This document shows, one piece after another, positions 55,091 to 64,000 of a stretch of 64,000 nucleotides of DNA. Source of the DNA: Craterostigma plantagineum (taxonomy: Eukaryota; Streptophyta; Magnoliopsida; Lamiales; Linderniaceae); contig JAPQWV010000018.1 in assembly GCA_027422505.1 (NCBI GenBank), forward strand, positions 10,992,001 to 11,056,000, given 5' to 3'. The notes below the pieces were generated by a model. The model worked only from the letters and a program-made list of their open reading frames with translations. It was not told the origin of the DNA and made no database searches. Each line of letters begins with the position of its first letter. The stretch's first letter is position 1. The translations under genes and the position numbers were made by a program.

Positions 55091-57004
55091 CTAATCGTCT
55101 GCTAGTTTGGTAGGCTCGTTTTGGCTCAGGAAGCAACTGAAAAGACTGTGTTGACGACGTGTCCTCACACCAACCGAAGGATCGCCAATTATCAGATCAA
55201 CCGAGTGGCCTCTCGTCCACTTGCGCTCATGAGGCAAGGCTGAAGTCGATGCGTCAGCCATCTGTGGATCTAGATTGCCTATAGTCTCCGATTGATCATT
55301 TGTCTCAGGAAGTTCCAATACTGCACTTGGATTGATCGTCTCTGATGATACTTCCTCGATGACCACTGTAGGTTCTTCAGTGTTCTTTGGCAATTCTAAA
55401 TCGGGTGGGGTAGAGGTGTGAGATAAACTTGGTACGTCGGTCTCGTTCGGTGGAGATTCCAGTGTTGGTGTCGTCGTGTATGACCGATATACCGGCTCGA
55501 AGAGAGAATCCAAGTCGTCTATTGCACGTCTCGTTGCTTCGTCTGACACTGATCCTGAAGTTGTTGCCATCTTCTGTTGGTTTTGTGCCAACTCACAGTG
55601 ATTACGGGTTCTGAAATGTTGTCTTCAGAAGCCAACGGGTTGAGAACGTGTCCTGAACTGAATTGAGCAGGAACCAACGGGTGAGGCACGGGTCCTGGAC
55701 TGAATTGACCAGAAGCCATATCTGCCACTTCGTGGAAAGTGACATTATAGCTTTCCTTAATAGTTCGGTTGGACTTGATGTATACTTGGTACGCTTTTGA
55801 TGTTGAAGAGTACCCGACAAATGTAGCTTCAAATGCTTTAGGGTCGAACTTTGCACGTTGCTCTCGGTCGTTCGCCATAAAGCACTTGCACCCGAAGACT
55901 TTAAGGAAAGAGATGTTGGGCACTCTATTATTCACAATCTCGTACGGAGTCTTGTTGAACCGTTTGTGAACCACCGTCCTGTTTTGAGTAAAACAAGCAA
56001 TATTGACTGCTTCAGCCCATAGAAAGTGTGGAAGTCCCGATTGGATCAGCATTGTACGAGCGGCTTCCACTAGTGTTCGATTTTTCCTTTCAACGAACCC
56101 ATTTTGTTGAGGTGTTTTGGTAGCTGAAAATTGTTGACTTATTCCACGTTTATGATAAAACTCACTGAGGTGATTGTTCTTGAACTCAGTGCCGTTGTCT
56201 GTTCGAACAACTTGAATAGTCTGTTCCAGCAGATTTTGAGTTGTGTTCACAAAATTGATAATCAAGTCACAAGTCTCACCATTCGTTCGGAGGAACTTTG
56301 TCCACGTGTAGCGAGAATAGTCATCTACAATCACTAGGACATACTTTCTTCCATTGATACTCTGACTCCGCATCGGACCACAGAGATCCATGTGAATTAG
56401 TTCCAATGGTCGAGAAGTAGACGCAATTTGCTTGACGTGATGAGATGCTCGCTTCATTTTTCCTAAGTGACATGCCGAACAGTGATGCTCCTTTTGTAGT
56501 AGTATAGTTGGAAGACCGTGAACCAACTTTTTCGTAGAAAAGCGTTGGAGAGCTTTCATATTCAGATGAGACAGTCGTTGATGCCGTAAGCCATTCCTCT
56601 GTAAATCAGTCTGAGAAATGAGGCATACAGTTGTCGAGGGCCGCACAGACGTCAGGTTGATCGTGTAAAGATTGGATCTCCGAAGTCCTTGAAGGAGTTC
56701 TGTGTCCTGACTATCCAAAATTCTGCACCGTTCAGCATGGAAGACCACCTGGAAGCCTTTGTCACAAAATTGGCCTATGCTGAACAAGTTATGGCGGAGG
56801 CCTTCGACGTACGAGACATCTTTGATGGTCAGATTCTTCAGAATGATATCCCCAAGTCCTAGAATCAGGGCTAAATTGTTGTTCCTAAATCTGACTTTGC
56901 CATTTGGTTGGTCTTTGTAGTTGCTCAGCAGCTCTTGATTACCATTCATGTGTGTGGAGCAACCAGAGTCAAGTTACCACACATGATGGATCTGCAAAAA
57001 CAAT
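55091..57004 (-). pseudogene. copia pol: protease and integrase, RT deleted (E)
   Basis: The protease motif LDSGCSTHM is preceded by a TAA in place of the Tyr codon seen in C. The 476-codon frame 55519-56949 then runs through the HHCC region (His123, His128, Cys157, Cys160) and the integrase core with Asp188, Asp251 and Glu287, a 35-residue gap between the last two, so the catalytic triad is complete. It continues through VFGCKCFMAND to a frameshift near 55590. The frame 55091-55591 is the Ser/Thr/Pro-rich linker and stops at NEPTKLADD, exactly where sequence departs from C. Reverse transcriptase and RNase H are absent. Confidence 0.87.
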
Positions 57005-58271
57005 TTAGAGAGCTTTAGGTACCCACTTAAGCATGGGTCCTCTCGGATTAGCAGATTTAGTTTTGGGTTCAGATATGACTCCTAAATCTATTTTTGGAAG
57101 AGTCTTAATAACCCATTGCACTTTTGAAAAAGTGGGTTTGGGTTTTGCCTCTATAGGAGACTTGGCCCTTTTGGCTTTCGTCGTCCTAGGCAGAGATTTA
57201 GGAACCCATTTGGGTTGAACCTTACAGGGAAGATTAATTTCAGCACGTACAAATGCTTTGGAGGGTTTGACTGAGGAAAAGATCTTTTCTTGTGATAGTC
57301 TCCTAAGGTGCTTGGGGGATTTAATTTCTACGGGATACCTTAGGTGAGTACAGTCATGTATGGTGCCATAAGCTTTATTTATGGCTGGATCTTGTTTCCT
57401 ACGTGTCTTTCTTGTGGATTTTGTTTCAGAATGATTAATGTTTGATGTAGAGCCTATTTCGAAGTTGGTGCTTCTAAAGGTGATCGGCTGAAGTGAATAC
57501 GTAGAAGCAAATATCTTAAAAGTGGAAATAGCTCTTTTATTTCTACGAGTGTCTTCTATTGCAACAGAAGGAGTAGCATGCTCAGAAACAAATAAATCTA
57601 ATGGCTCCTTCTTTATCTTAGTGCTAGACACTCTCGCCTTTGTGTTTAGTGCTGACGTTACGCTCCCTGTAGACGTAGGTAAAGTGAAATTAGTCATAGC
57701 ACTTTTAACATAATTATTTTTACAGTATTTATCTTCAAAGGCGAATTTTCATTTTTCACGCTTTTTGTAATAGAGTGAGAGGTAGTTTGGGAGGACGAGG
57801 AAGCCTTGAGATTTTCCATCTCCTTAACGAATTTTTTCTTTTCAGCTTCGAAATTCTCTCGTTCTTTTTCTAACTTTGCCTGTGACTCCTCTATCTGTTT
57901 TATGATAGGGGGTTGTATAGAGAATTTTTATAATTAATGGTTTTAACTTCCTCGTGGTGTGTTCGATAGTCAGGAAGTAGAATTTGAACTAAATTGCAGA
58001 CAGGTGTTAGAGTTTCTTTTCTATTTCTTTCCCTTTCATTTAGTTCTTTGTAGTCAAAGGGGATTTCTGGACCATGTGGACCTTGTCTAATGGATGAATC
58101 GAAAGTATTTTTATAAGACGATTCAGTAAAATTTCTAAGAGAGGTTATTCCTAAGCCCATGTGTTTAACATCGTATATTTATTTCTTTTGTAAAACACAC
58201 GGGTTAGTGAAACCTATGCCTTCTATAGGATTATAGAACTCTATATCCTTGGGCTTGTTCAAAAATATCGT
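57005..58271 (-). pseudogene. Gag C-terminal region (E)
   Basis: The open part 57005-57697 is basic and carries the repeated phrase seen also in C: QPKWVPKSLPR, VQWVIKTLPK and LKWVPKAL, the last just before the protease. The frame at 57900-58160 has GPEIPFDYKELNERERNR, one of two patches shared with element B; the other (FYNPIEGIGFTNPC) lies just upstream, near 58200-58250, in a broken frame. Stops separate the pieces. It corresponds to 20963-22407 in C. Confidence 0.73.
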
Positions 58272-60056
58272 CTATTCGGATTGTCCCCTGCGTGTAACTA
58301 TATCGTCTAATTTCTTTACTTTGGCATATACTTTCTTGCGTTCCTCCAGAGCATAATTATTTTCCACGGTTAGTTTAGCGGCTTGACAGGCATCGAAATC
58401 CTTACTAAGCTCACTAATCGTAGCATTCGATGTTTCTAATTGAGCTTCTAAGTTAGTGATCTTAGAGGTAGCTTCGGTTATCCTACAATTTAAAATGGCT
58501 TTCTCGTTGAGATTTCTAACCAAGCAATTGTAGTTATTTGCTAGCGTGTCTTCTAATTCCTTAATCTTTTCGCTCTGTTGTCCTAGTTGAGGTTGACTAG
58601 TCTCGCTAGACTGTAGGCTCTTAGTAAGTTCATCTATTTTTGCACTAGAGCTCCTAAGTTCTTGTTCGAGACTATCTATCTTCTCCTGAGCTCTCTCAAG
58701 TTCGTTCTCTACTTCCTTTATGCTTTTCTGCTCACGTTTCATGTTAGCATATTGCTTTTGATATGATTCTAACATGGGCAATAATGTGAAAGGAGTGACT
58801 ACCTCATTTGACGACGTGGATGCGTTGTCGTCGTCCGTACGAGTGGATGTTTCGGCGTCCAATTCGTTGTCAAGACCGGCCATGAGGGCTAAGTTCTCTT
58901 CTTCGGAGCTCGACGTGTCCTCGAGCCATTTGTCCTGTTCGGCCATGAGAACTACTCCAGCTTCTTTCTGTTTTGTCAATTGAAGCTTCCTGGAGTAGTA
59001 GTTTGCATCTCATTTCTTCGGGAGAGTGCACTCTCTGGCGAAGTGACCTGCTTTGCCACAGTTAAAGCATTTGTTAGTCTCTTTGGGATTCTTGACCTCG
59101 GAACTCTCCGGAGCACGTTCTTTGTTCTTGGAGCTTGTAGTCCGAAGTCTATTGGCTGAGGTAGAAGACTTCTTCTTGAAGTAATTCTTGCTCATCATTT
59201 GTCCAATGAGAGCAGACTGTTTTCCAAGGGCTTTCATGTTCGGCTCGATGTCGGTGTCCGATTCATCTTCCGACTCTGATGATGAAGGTGGCCTAACGAT
59301 CTTATCCTTTCTTGATCTTGTGCTCCTCTTCTCCGAGACTAAGGCAACCGTGTCATCGGTTTGTTTGCCTTTCTGCTCTTTGGTAATATCGCAGATATCC
59401 TCCTCATGCTGAGCGAGATTATCGAACACGGCATGGACATCCAACTCCTCTAGATCTTTATTTTGTCGTATTTGAGTTGATATTTTCTTCCATTTCGCGG
59501 GCACAGAAGATAGAAATCTTATGTTTGTCTTCATGTTTGTCTTCGTTATTTCTATCTTCCTCATTGAGAAGAGTGAGGTATCGTTGGTAGATCTCGTTTA
59601 GACTCTCCTCCGGCTTTGCTTTGAATGAGTCGTAAGCAGTGAGAATGTTCGCCTTCTTGGCCTTTATGCCAACTTCCGTCCTTTGCATCATCCTATACAG
59701 CTCATCCCACATCCCTTTGGCCGATGTAAGGCTGTCGATTTGTCTGTATATATCATTGGGAATGCCCTGCATAAGGGTATTCATGGCTACTAGATCAGCC
59801 TTAGCTCGAGCTCTTTCCTCCAGAGAGTATTCTCAGGCTCCTTTAGTCGCCTAGAAGCTGGAATTGCTGGAGTAGCTGTTTCGTCCCCGGCTACATGAAC
59901 CCAGAACTGTGCCGGTCCCTCTTCAAGGGACTTCAGTAGATTTTCGGCTTGATCCTCTAGAGCGATGAAATTCGGAAAGCGGCTTCTCCACACTGTGTAT
60001 TCGCCTCTTTGCAAGATCGGCGGACGGTTGTCATTTCCGAGTGAGTATGCATCCAT
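58272..60056 (-). pseudogene. Gag N-terminal part, CCHC knuckle and coiled coil (E)
   Basis: Gag opens at the ATG at 60056 (MDAYSLGND), inside a slightly longer open frame. RPPILQRGEYTVWRSRF and QFWVHVAGDE follow, and a shift near 59830 leads to 59458-59784 with MNTLMQGIPNDIYRQ and KGMWDELYRMMQ. Another shift leads to 59010-59564 with ELDVHAVFDNLAQHEEDI and the knuckle CFNCGKAGHFAREC, ending at a TGA near 59010. The frame 58272-58979 continues with an acidic segment and a coiled coil of some 150 residues. It mirrors C closely, with different lesions, so decay was independent. Confidence 0.8.
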
Positions 60057-61114
60057 GTTTGTATTGTAGTCGAGTTGTTGAAGGATCTTCGTTAATTGTT
60101 TTGAAGGTTGAAGATGATGTAAAATGTGCTTCACAAGTGACAAAATTTGTTAGTAGCGTTTGATTCGAAAATTAGATCGACAATTATTTTCGATTCAATC
60201 TTTAAAGTTTGATCGAATTAATTCCGTCGAGATAGAATGTACTGACTACTGTTCTCGTGCGAGAAATTTTGTCAGCCTGATATTTTACGAGCGAGATAAA
60301 TTGCTCAAAATCATTCGGTCGAGAAAAATTTCTTAATCGTGAATTTATTTCGATCGTAAAGAAACAGTACGTTAGTAAGTTTCTCGACAAGTCAAAATAA
60401 ATCTGTTGACTAGAAAAATTTCTCGCGTGTAAATGATTTTCGCCTGGTCAAACGTTAAAAGGTTTGACTGAAAAAGTTTTTCGAGTGATAGTTTTTTACG
60501 CATGCAAAGTCAAAATAAATCTCTCTCGAAAAAGTTTTTTCGTTGTATAGTGCTCGAGAAATATTTCTAACTAAAATCGTTTCTGCTGATGACGATTCTA
60601 GCGCTGACTTCGTATTCTGACCGAGAAAAATTCTCGCGCTAAATTTATCGATCGAGAAACTAATCCGATCGCAAAACTTAGCGAGAAAAATTGAGCAATC
60701 GAGAAAAATTCACAGAATATGACTAACACAAATTCGAGCAAAAACAAAGAATCAGATAGTGAAGTTTGAGGTAATTGCTCGCAATCAAGTACTAATCACG
60801 CACGAACAAGTAATTAAACACGTTATGAAGCAAAATATATCGAATTTGATCAAAATCAGAACGTGTTCTTCATGTTCTTCGCAAACAGTAACACGCAGAA
60901 GCAATTCAACCCTTCAAACTCTACAGAAGTGATCACAATGATGATCTAACACTTAAACAAGCACCGAAACACCAAATTGAAGTCAATTAAGCACAGAATT
61001 AAGCTATTGGATCGAAAAAGGTTTTCGCGCCAAACCTGTTCTTCGATGAACTGTATCTAGAAAATGATTTTCGATCTAATTCTAACAATTTTCGATTCAA
61101 AACAGAACGAATCT
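60057..61114 (-). other. Leader of element E, rich in TTTCTCG motifs
   Basis: There is no gene. CGAGAAATTT, GAGAAAAATT and TTTTTCGAG phrases recur every 20-40 bases between about 60180 and 60710, as in C's leader. The part next to the primer site is plainer. Confidence 0.75.
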
Positions 61115-61126
61115 GCTCTGATACCA
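61115..61126 (-). other. Primer binding site, initiator tRNA-Met (E)
   Basis: TGGTATCAGAGC on the minus strand, two bases (AT) inside the 5' LTR, as in C. Confidence 0.93.
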
Positions 61127-61128
61127 AT

Positions 61129-61479
61129 TGTTAGGTCCTACGATTAACAACTCTACGATCCTAGGCTAGAATTCATAGTAATTCGATCGTTTAGATGAAC
61201 AATTGAATTCGATCGAAAAACTCAAATGAAGAACAAGAGAGAGAATTTGAGTAGAGTGAGAAAGTTACTGTTGTTTCTCTCTCTAGAAATCGAATTGCAA
61301 GCCTTTCGGATCAATTCTAAAAACTTTCTCTATTGAGCTCAATTGATTTACATGTATTTATACCAAACAAACTTGGTATAAATATCAATCTAGTCCTAAT
61401 CTAAGGACTACTATACAAAACGCCCCAAATTACAAGGACAACTAATGAAATCAAGCACAATAACAAATGGTATTCTACA
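61129..61479 (-). repeat. 5' LTR of element E (family 2)
   Basis: 351 bases, TGTAGAATACC at 61479 to CCTAACA at 61129 on the minus strand. It has a TATAAATA at 61355-61362 (minus strand). The outer flank GATAA resembles the AATAA left of the 3' LTR. Confidence 0.93.
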
Positions 61480-61698
61480 GATAACAGTAACATCAGAAAA
61501 TAAGTAGGAAACAGGTTCGACGCATAGGTTATGAAAAGGTTCAAGATACGACCTACCATTAGAGCAGACATACTTAGATACTAAAGTCAACAAATGGACA
61601 GCTAGAGAAATGATACCGTACAACACAAAATGCAATTGTTTAATGTCAAGGCACGTCCATAGCAGAAAGTCCAGCAATTAACCATGATTCACACTCAT
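61480..61698 (-). other. Flank between element E and the Ulp1-like gene
   Basis: About 220 bases of AT-rich sequence downstream of the last Ulp1-like exon; no feature is recognised. Confidence 0.4.
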
Positions 61699-62650
61699 TC
61701 ACTCACTCCACGGTGGCGAGTGCCAGTAGGAGAAGAACACGTTTGCCGCCAAATATTTTCTGAACTCCGTTAAATGAGACTTGGTTACCTCAGAGGCAAT
61801 ATGTTCGGAAAACATCGTCGTAAATGCGCTGAAAACTACCCCCACGCAGTTATCACCACTGCATACGACGAAAACACAAATCTTTAATGACCTTTTCAAT
61901 GCACATATAATTATTATGAAAAACGTCTAGAACTTGCCTGTCAGCTAGCTGCGGGAGGCGTTCATACTGCTTAATTGATAACGCAGGGTCCATTGCCAAG
62001 AGTGACAATTCCTGTAGCAAACGACTGATCATGATAGAAACATTGTCTATTTCATTATCGACTAACTTGGCATCTACATGAGCTCCCCTCTGCGGGTCCC
62101 AAATTTCCAGTTCAGCGCTATTCGGATGAATAACGCACAGAACCTATTCACAGCTAGTTACTTCCAGCGGGAAAACTATTGTCTCCGCTCTGCTCCATGG
62201 GCACGAAGGCCACCCTGGGTACTTTCTAAGAGTGTATGGCGTAAATTCACTCAAGCTAACACTTTCATTTACACCGGAGAGCGACATGATAATCTGACTG
62301 AACAGCGTGCTCATGAAAACGACATTCTTCGAGGGGATTTTGCACTTTAATTGCGTCTCAATGAGACCGCGGATGCATTCATCAACATGCTTTAAAAACA
62401 AAGAACCAATCAATTCATCACATAACCATGAATATGCACATATATATACGTAAATCTTTATATCGTTGTAAATAGTTTTAATCTCTTGTTCTTCCATTGG
62501 ACAGAATGTTAGCTTATGCAGAATATGCTCGTCAAGCTTACGATGGGTATAAGCTTGTCTTGAAACAGCAGAATTCTTACGTAGGAACGCATCCTCTGCA
62601 AGCTTAAGACTTCCAGAAGCTGGAAGTTGCTGATTCCCCTCAACTGCACA
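61699..62650 (-). pseudogene. Ulp1-like (C48) cysteine protease domain, decayed
   Basis: Ulp1 proteases cut SUMO-type tags; in plants many copies ride on transposons. After an acceptor near 62643 the frame runs EGNQQLPASG to about 62450, then a probable intron (TTTTTAAAG acceptor) precedes HVDECIRGLIE. The sequence ETIVFPLEVTSCE, a TAG, then VLCVIHPNSAELEIWDPQ has the layout of the C48 core in which His-Trp is followed by a hydrophobic strand and an Asp; here Glu stands at the His position and the stop at the Trp. After another probable intron, SGDNCVGVVFSAFTTMF supplies a Cys where the catalytic Cys is expected. With the His lost and a stop present it is probably inactive. Confidence 0.62.
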
Positions 62651-62772
62651 TGATGTTATATTGTTTACAATATTATTTACATTTTTGGTAATGACATAAT
62701 TATCAAACCGAGTACATAATGTTAGTACTGATACGTAGAGGCATATAAAAATATAATTAAATCAGAATAAAT

Positions 62773-63978
62773 CTAACAAACCCGAATTTCTTCCGCCTGT
62801 GTAGCGTCTTCATCAGGCATGTGCTGACTACCTTTGGCACCTCGTGTTCTCGGCTGACCATCCTCATTCTCCATCTCATCGTCTCTTTCGCTCTCTGCAT
62901 TAACCGTGACACCGCGCTTCTGATTCGATAACTTTGATTTTTTCACCGAATCGACGAACCCACTTGACGAATCAGTTTCCCTCAGACGTTTTCCCTGTCG
63001 TTTCAGTTTGTTGGGTGTGGACTTCCGACTAATCACCTTGTTCATTACCTTTCCTGATTTCTTACCAGACATTTTTCTACCCTCAACAACAACAACGCGT
63101 TCTGATATAGAGTCACCACTGGCCGAATCTTTACTACCCTATGATTTCGGACTGTTACGTTCATTGTCCTCTTCTGCGGCGCACTCTTCCTCAATCTCTG
63201 CTGCATCTATATTTCTTGCATGCTTAGCTGAAACGTTTCCTGATACTCGAGGACAAATAACCGTAACTCCCTTCTCCAAACACATATTGACCTTCCGCAG
63301 CAGTGGAGTGCGGTTCTGGACTTCGGAGTGACTTGATCTAATAAAGAAGGAAGCGGATTCTTCAACAGCTGGCTGCAAAATACATTTGCCAACACCTTCA
63401 GAAGAAACAGCTTCTATGACCTGCTCCAACCTCGGCGAGTACTTAGTACTCCAATCTTTTGTCTTCCACCGACACATTCGTGGAAGGCTAGGTTCCACTC
63501 CTTCAAGTCTCTTCGCAAACGACTTTGCAACTCCAGGGATACATTCATCAGCAAATATCTAAATAAGGATGTACATTTTATTTCAAAGTCAATGTGAAAT
63601 AATAGATATCAGCAACTGAATTAATAAACACAGTATTAGTACCTGAAATGGATGTACAAAACCTCCTAAACTTAAGTTTGGATTTTTGTTCGCTTGCTCA
63701 ACGGTCGACTCATCAGTGTACTGGGAGAGATCCCTCTTAAGTGACATTAGGGCTTCATTGAATGCTATGGTTCCCCATTGGTAAGCATTGAACTTCTCAA
63801 AATCTTCCACCAGATACATTATTGCAGGATTGACGTAAGCACTCTCTCTATTACTTCGTAACTGAATGACGCCGGCGACAAAAATCAAACTCGCCAACTT
63901 TAGCTTCTCAACATCAATGGTACTATCCGAATGGCTTTTCATCGTATTCAGTCGGTTCTTTATGTCGAACATAATTTT
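62773..63978 (-). pseudogene. DUF1985-type domain and basic linker, upstream exons
   Basis: The first visible exon (from about 63972 down to 63643) carries KLKLASLIFVAGVIQL, YLVEDFEKFNAYQWGTIAF and GGFVHPFQ, the layout of the DUF1985 domain that is commonly fused to Ulp1-like proteases in plant transposons. An 84-base intron (63559-63642, GTACTA to TTTAG) joins it in frame to IFADECIPGVAKSFAKRL and RMCRWKTKDW. The second exon continues to 63142, has one in-frame TAG (63139-63141), then goes on through a Lys/Ser-rich, nuclear-signal-like stretch (MSGKKSGKV, KLKRQGKRLR) to a donor near 62780. The start may lie beyond the window edge. Confidence 0.62.
63559..63642 (-). other. Intron in the DUF1985-Ulp1 gene (84 nt)
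   Basis: On the minus strand the exon ends CATTTCAG, followed by GTACTA at 63642; TTATTTAG ends at 63559. Removing it keeps the frame (GGFVHPFQ then IFADECIPG). The length and AT content are normal for a plant intron. Confidence 0.65.
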
Positions 63979-64000
63979 CTTTTTGTTTCTAAAATGTCTT

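Larger units (their letters stand above)
50008..61479 (-). mobile_element. Sirevirus element E, internally deleted, both LTRs present
   Basis: This minus-strand family 2 element of 11.5 kb has its 5' LTR at 61129-61479 and 3' LTR at 50008-50347. It keeps primer site, leader, gag, protease, integrase, part of the spacer and the envelope-like gene. Reverse transcriptase, RNase H and the internal polypurine tracts are missing at a single junction near 55090. The LTRs differ by about 11 substitutions and one 11-base indel. Flanks AATAA (50003-50007) and GATAA (61480-61484) look like a target duplication with one change. Confidence 0.9.

Noticed and set aside
62078..62350. Plus-strand frame of 90 codons.
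   Set aside because: It is antisense to the Ulp1-like exon, whose protein motifs are on the minus strand.

Overview
This window looks like repeat-rich nuclear DNA of a flowering plant, probably a eudicot; the species cannot be named from the sequence. The evidence is Ty1/copia elements of the Sirevirus type primed by initiator tRNA-Met, a Ty3/gypsy Athila element primed by tRNA-Asp, a plant-type Helitron Rep-helicase, and a spliced DUF1985-Ulp1-like gene. No ordinary host gene, tRNA or rRNA is visible. More than four fifths of the window is LTR retrotransposon, and nearly every reading frame is broken by stops or frameshifts.

Layout, left to right. (1) 1-6629: the 3' half of Sirevirus A (+ strand, family 1): RNase H, repeated polypurine tracts, a motif-rich spacer, an envelope-like extra gene and the 3' LTR. 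(2) 6630-14378: Sirevirus B (- strand, same family), gag and pol cut inside RNase H exactly where A's LTR ends, so A appears to have inserted into B. (3) 14379-15789: unassigned target DNA. (4) 15790-17642: the 3' end of Sirevirus D (- strand, family 2). (5) 17643-17968: an internally deleted Athila LTR fragment with an (ATA)31 microsatellite. (6) 17969-32330: Sirevirus C (+ strand, family 2) with 5' LTR, gag, pol and envelope-like gene but no 3' LTR; it ends at an inverted LTR stub (32331-32446). (7) 32447-37636: a degraded Helitron Rep-helicase (- strand). (8) 37637-48451: an Athila element with both LTRs and a perfect ATTAG target duplication, lying inside the first exon of the Helitron gene. 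(9) 48457-50007: more target DNA. (10) 50008-61479: Sirevirus E (- strand, family 2), with both LTRs but with reverse transcriptase and RNase H deleted. (11) 61480-64000: a spliced DUF1985 plus C48 (Ulp1-like) protease pseudogene on the same strand as the Helitron.

Putting the insertions in order, the target locus was a Helitron and an Ulp1-like transposon-associated gene. B, D, Athila and E entered it separately; A entered B; an Athila copy entered D and C entered that copy; a deletion then joined C's envelope-like gene to an LTR stub. The Sirevirus genes follow one plan: LTR, tRNA-Met primer site, about 1 kb of motif-rich leader, a large Gag (UBN2-type domain, CCHC knuckle, coiled coil, conserved patches), protease, integrase, reverse transcriptase, RNase H, spacer with polypurine tracts, envelope-like gene, LTR.

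The least explained signals are the dense TGCGAAAATTT / AAATTTCTCG motif tracts confined to the non-coding leaders and spacers of both Sirevirus families, conserved patches of unknown function in the Gag C-terminus, a TQT-rich segment in the envelope-like protein, and the pairing of a DUF1985-Ulp1 gene with the Helitron.
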